A program made the translations under genes and the position numbers. From assembly GCA_000827265.1 (NCBI GenBank), contig KN834767.1:186001-250000 (forward strand): 64,000 bases of DNA, written 5' to 3'. The notes beneath the pieces are model-generated. The model did not search any database. It was not told where the DNA came from and was given only the letters and a program-made list of their open reading frames with translations. Of this stretch, positions 59,665 through 64,000 are shown piece by piece (position 1 is the stretch's first letter; each line of letters begins with the position of its first letter). This stretch comes from Collybiopsis luxurians FD-317 M1 (Eukaryota > Basidiomycota > Agaricomycetes > Agaricales > Omphalotaceae).

Positions 59665-59904
59665 AGGGACTGGGACCAAAAGAGTGCAGGTGGAGATTTG
59701 ATGAACGTTTCATTCCTTCAACGGACTATTTCATTTTCATTTCCATGGACGACGAGCTAGATACTCTTTTTTTTTCTACCTACGTGCATGCGATCAGATT
59801 TGAGTTCTCTGTGATCTAGTACTTATCTATTCTACGAATATCATCGTCTCTGCGAAGTCTAAGCGGGAGAGGTGATTAGGCGCCCATTGATATTGAACTT
59901 TGTC

Positions 59905-60664
59905 ATGGACGACTCTCAACATTTACGGTGGATGCGAGAAGCAATGGCCATGGTCAAGATCACTTTTTTTCCGATGAATTCAGGAACTGCCTTCTGAAGG
60001 CCTGACTCTTAGGCAGAGGAAGCTTTGTTGGCCGGTGAAGTACCGGTCGGCTGTGTGTTCGTGCGAGACGGAAGGATTATCGCCAAGGCTAGGAATCGGA
60101 CGAATCAACTGAGGAATGTAGGTATAGAAAAACTCGAGCTGGAAAGGATTAACTCGGGAGGTGCAGGCTACGAGACACGCAGAACTAGAAGCTATCGATG
60201 AAATTCTATCAGACCAAGCGCTAACGCCTGAAGAAACAAAATATCCCTTGTCAACGACGATTCTTTATGTCACTGTAGAGCCATGTATAATGTGTTCGTC
60301 TGCACTGAGGCAGCTCGGTATTCGCGAGGTATTCTATGGTTGCGGTAATGATCGTTTTGGAGGATGCGGAAGTGTTTTGGGAGTGAATAGCGAGTATGTT
60401 TCTGACTGGTATACGTATAACTGTTGAATTGATTTTTGTATAGACTGGAACATCCTGAACATCCGCCGTACAAAGCTACCGGGGGATACTGCAGAGAAGA
60501 TGCTATCATGATCCTCCGCCGATTCTATGTTACTGAGAATACGAATGGTCAGTTTTTACATGAGCCTTTGATAATCTCTGAGCCTGACTGCTTGTTCTCT
60601 CAAAGCTCCAGTTCCCAAGCTGAAAGCGAACAGGGTTCTGAAGACTGAGATTGGACCTGGGTAA
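59905..60664 (+). CDS. TAD2: tRNA(adenine34) deaminase catalytic subunit Tad2/ADAT2
   Basis: Catalytic subunit that, with Tad3, converts A34 to inosine in tRNA anticodons. Start MDDSQHLRWMREAMAM. Exon 2 opens AEEALLAGEVPVGCVFVRDGR; exon 3 carries the zinc and proton-shuttle motif TRHAELEAID, and VEPCIMCSSALRQLGI gives the PCxxC pair. FGGCGSVLGVNS completes the deaminase fold. The last exons give YKATGGYCREDAIMILRRFY and a basic tail (KLKANRVLKTEIGPG) that would contact tRNA. All introns are GT-AG and about 50-60 nt. It lies head to tail with its neighbours, about 240 bp after the phosphatase stop codon. Confidence 0.94.
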
Positions 60665-60805
60665 TATATCATTATATGTACTGTAAAAAAACATGCAACT
60701 GGTTAGTGTATGTCGTGCGTCACATCATGTGGGAATCGAATAATTAGTAGCAAGCCACTTGCCACTGTGGCTTCTTCCTCCTGTTCTCCCATCTTCTTTT
60801 TCTTC

Positions 60806-63012
60806 ATGACCCTCTTCCTCCCGCTGGAGGATTCACCCCCTGTATCGTCAATACCGTCCTTCGTGATAAGGCCCAGCGAACCAGACATTCAACTTGCCAA
60901 AGTAGTAAAGACAATTTTGAAGGCCAGGCGAATCGTAGTTATATGTGGCAAGTACCTTGACCCATTTTCTTCATATTCTGATATGTCTCCCCCAAAGGTG
61001 CTGGAATATCTGTCAAAGCAGGGATACCTGATTTTCGGTCCTCTGAAGGGCTTTTCCAAACTCTGAAACGGGACAACCCTAAAGATGCCCTCTCATCAGG
61101 CAAAGACCTTTTCGACGCTTCGGTTTTCAATGTGGGTCTCACAGCCGGCCAATTCAAAAAAAAAATCCACTCTTTCTGATGCTTCTTTCAGACGGAACAC
61201 AAAACTGCATTATTCTGCCAGATGATTTCTCGCCTCTCTGATCTCTCCCAAGCTGCTCAACCGACGCCTTTTCATCGCTTACTAAGATCCCTCGATGACC
61301 ATCGTCGTCTATTACGCGTCTATACTCAAAACATTGACGCCATTGAGGAAAAATCAGGTCTCTCTTTTGGTGTCCCGGAATTTGAAGGCAAACGAGGGAA
61401 ACCGCGTAATTCCACGTTTTCGGAGGTCGGTGACCCCGGCCCTTCGACCGCTGCCAACAGAACTCCACGATGTATCCCCCTCCACGGAACTCTCCAACAA
61501 GTCCATTGTCAAATCTGCACAAATTCCTTTCCCCTCAACGAATATCTACCCTCCCTGGCATCTGGAGTCCCCCCGGAATGCCCCGAGTGCACATCTATGG
61601 AGCACACGAGACAGCTGGTCGGCAAAAGAGCACGGGGCGTCGGCAAGTTGAGGCCCAGTGTGGTTCTCTACAACGAGGCGCACAAGGACGGTGAAGGTGT
61701 CGGCGACATTGTACAAAAGGATCTTATTGGGAGTAAAGGAAGAAGCGGGGCCGATTTACTTTTGGTTGTAGGGACGTCTCTGCGGGTGCCTGGCACCAAG
61801 AGGATGGTGAGGGAGTTTTCGAAGGCTGTCCATTCTCGGGGATCGAGCTCGAAGGAAAGTTCTCCCGGAGGGGATGAACAGGCCCCGCAGCAGCAGCAAC
61901 AGCAATCATCGCAGCAGCAGCAGCCGTTAAAGGCAATTTATCTGAATCTGGACTTTCCAGTTCCGACGAGAGACTGGGAAGGAGTGTTCGATGCATGGTT
62001 ACAGGGTGACGCCCAGACGTTTGCGCAGATGTTACAGGATGGGTTGGACAAGGAGATGCGTGCCAAGGAAGCTGCGATCGAGAAGAAGAAGAAGAAAGAG
62101 GAGGAGATGGCCAACGCTGCTCTCTTCGGGACGCCTTTGGTGAAGCCAAAATCGAAAACGAAAGCAAAAGATTCATCCCCGAAAAAGAGAAAGGTCGGCG
62201 GGGATGCAGATGTGTCGCGCAGGAAGAAGATGGTAGTGGAAATCCCCACCCCTCCGCGATCCCTCATGCGAACGTATCATGATTCAACCTCTGCACCTCC
62301 ACCAACTCCAGACCCGCCGACTCCTCTGAAACTACGGATTCCTGCACCTGCCCGGTCATATACGATCGCTGGAACGACGTCGATCATTCATCCACCTTTA
62401 ACTCCAGTCAAAAAGTCATATTCGTCTACCATCGGTCGGCCGCCGCCTACGCCGGAATATACTCCCGGGCGGATAGTCCATTCTCCCTATCCTGCTGTCG
62501 CCTCCATGTCGACCCCCACGCATCGACCTCAACCCCATCCACTCCCCTCGTCGTTCTTTACTCCCTCCCAAATGCGAGATCGCAGGACAAACTCTAATGA
62601 CAGCAACCTTTCCTTATTAAGCGAGGACGAATACGAGGAAGCCGAGACTGGGAGTGATTCTGATGTCATGCAGGTTGACGATGACGTTGGGGGAAGATAT
62701 CCATATTCGCTTCCGCATGTTCATTCGTATACGCCTCCTTGGCGCGATCGTGACACTGGTATGGGTAAAACACTGTTGAGACCGTCCGAGGCAATGCCAA
62801 TGGGTGCTGGGTATTACCATCCTCATCACCACCACCACCATCTTCATCTCCCTTTCCCGATATCGGGCAGTGGTATGTGCATGCTGCCCCCAGTCAGGTC
62901 GGATGGGGACGTGGGTATGATGGACGTGGATCTGAATAATTTCAGGGATCAACTGGGGACGTCGTGTTTGAGGACCACGCAGGTGGAAGTTGAGGTTGGG
63001 GAAGGTGGTTGA
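60806..63012 (+). CDS. Sirtuin (Sir2-family NAD-dependent deacetylase), possibly Hst3/4-like
   Basis: Three exons (60806-60947, 60998-61131, 61192-63012) give 698 residues. NAD-binding motifs CGAGISVKAGIPDFR and TQNID, the catalytic His in PLHGTLQQVHC, and a zinc ribbon (CQIC then CPEC) are all present, followed by RPSVVLYNEAHKDGE and VVGTSLRVPGTKRMV. The first junction needs a GC donor (TGTG|gcaagt) to build GAGIS; the GT two codons later breaks the frame. After the catalytic core comes a tail of over 350 residues with a Gln run, a Lys-rich helix, a nuclear signal (PKKRKVGG), Pro-rich segments and an eight-residue His-rich run. A nuclear role is likely. Hst3/Hst4 kinship is a guess from inserts in the core. 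Confidence 0.9.
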
Positions 63013-63580
63013 TGATGAGATAATGTTAATCGTTATGGACCAACGTTGATTGGCCTGTTGTGAATTGGACGTGCAGATAGCCGCTTTTTTATTTGCTACT
63101 TTGATTATTGACGAGACAATCTCGCTGTTACGCTGTTAATATTGGAACAAGTACTTGGTTGAACGTTTCACCTTGGGTTTTCCGTAACTTATTGACTGTT
63201 TATTACTCTACATACTTCTTTAACATAGAGCGGCCGTTTAAGGTACTAGTAGGATACATACATAGATTCATGCCCCTCATCCCGCACAGCGTGCGGCATT
63301 GAATGGCCAGAGACACTTAATAATATTTTGAACCGAGTATACATTAAAATTACATTGTCGTCAAAAGTTTGAATGCTAGACTATCGTTTAAGATCAAGCA
63401 ACGATCCTCCTAACCTCTAGCTATTGAGGAACTATCCAACGTCCCTACTTCCTACACCGTCTATAGTCGAGCAAGCAATTCCAAGTTTCGTACGATCGAC
63501 GCGGCAGAAGGAAGGGGGGGGGACGGATATCCAAGTCCTGAGTAGGCAGGCAAGCGACAACTCCCTCGGGCGTAAGCTTT
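63013..63580. other. Intergenic, convergent 3' ends
   Basis: Carries the 3' flanks of the sirtuin and the kinase gene. A G9-type run sits near 63515-63523. No gene seen. Confidence 0.5.
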
Positions 63581-64000
63581 TCAAGGCAAAGGCTCACGGC
63601 TACTACTCAACCGGTTCAGATGAATATAAACATCCGTCCCAAATCCGTCCATCGAAATCAGACGCAAGTCGCCCCCGAAGTATCGAGCATACTGTTGTTG
63701 TGTGTGAAAAAGAAAAGAAAAAAAAGGAGGGTGAGAATTCGCGTGTAACGAGCGTCGAAATGAGGAAAGGAAACAAGATAAAAAGTGGGAACAAAGTTGA
63801 AGCCATGAAGGTAATTGAAGGCATTGAGGACTACACGTACCAGTCTACTCAGCGGAAGCCCGTATCCAAAACCAGCCATTGGAGCCTTGAAGTCACTGTC
63901 GCGGAAGCCCTCGTCCAATCCCTCACCGGGCCCAAGTTTCATAGTCGTGTACATGTATGTCCAAATCAAGCCCATGGCGGAACGTGCAATGCCTCCACCC
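63581..64000 (-). CDS. Mitochondrial PDK/BCKDK-type kinase, C-terminal part (runs off right edge)
   Basis: Histidine-kinase-like (GHKL) protein kinase that phosphorylates pyruvate or branched-chain ketoacid dehydrogenase in the mitochondrial matrix. Two exons are seen (63841-64000 and 63581-63691). The first gives GGIARSAMGLIWTYMYTT and FKAPMAGFGYGLPLSRL, the ATP-lid and G2 box. The second gives YARYFGGDLRLISMDGFG, then TDVYIHLNRLSSSREPLP and the stop at 63581-63583. These segments are near-invariant in the family. The N-terminal half and N/G1 boxes lie outside the window, so PDK and BCKDK cannot be separated; the C-terminal SSSREP form favours PDK. Confidence 0.93.

Noticed and set aside
1..64000. 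Transposable elements, CRISPR arrays, rRNA genes or a biosynthetic gene cluster
   Set aside because: No terminal repeats, reverse transcriptase, transposase, regular spacer repeats, rRNA segments or core biosynthetic enzymes were recognised. The single P450 at the edge is not enough for a cluster call.

Overview
This 64 kb window is nuclear DNA of a filamentous basidiomycete, most likely an Agaricomycete. The evidence is dense packing of genes on both strands, many introns of about 50-60 nt per gene, and a gene set typical of mushrooms: an intron-rich P450, a GH3 beta-glucosidase, an HsbA-like secreted protein, a DUF6593 protein, and a Git1-type permease family. I saw no transposon, CRISPR array, rRNA or convincing tRNA. 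Exon joins were made by hand from splice signals and family motifs. Features are given as outer spans, and key junctions are described in the text.

Layout, left to right. A cytochrome P450 runs off the left edge (-). It is followed by a large disordered orphan protein (+), a PPP-type phosphatase (-), an ankyrin protein (-), the mRNA exporter Mex67 (-), the HOPS subunit Vps39/Vam6 (-), a secreted GH3 beta-glucosidase (-), and a spartin/senescence-domain protein (-). Next come a small secreted protein (+), a DUF1295 membrane protein (-), an AT-hook/Myb-like regulator (+) and a DUF6593 protein (-).

From 33.9 to 55.1 kb lies a local expansion of Git1-like glycerophosphodiester/phosphate MFS permeases. 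Copy A is on +; copies B, C and D are on -; a decayed C-terminal remnant, E, also lies on -. Interspersed are an F-box protein, a PY-motif membrane protein, a coiled-coil orphan, the proteasome/TREX-2 subunit Sem1/Dss1, and an OB-fold-like protein. The four full copies share a 9-nt microexon. B, C and D also share a TATA box and an upstream block at near-constant distance.

The right end is housekeeping: GINS subunit Psf3 (-), a membrane-anchored histidine acid phosphatase (+, with a 6-nt microexon), the tRNA adenosine deaminase subunit Tad2 (+), a sirtuin with a long disordered tail (+), and a PDK/BCKDK-type mitochondrial kinase (-) that runs off the right edge.

Three genes (Vps39, Sem1, sirtuin) appear to use GC-AG introns, all with the donor GCAAGT. 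The permease array beside a surface acid phosphatase suggests, without proving, a locus enriched for phosphorus scavenging.
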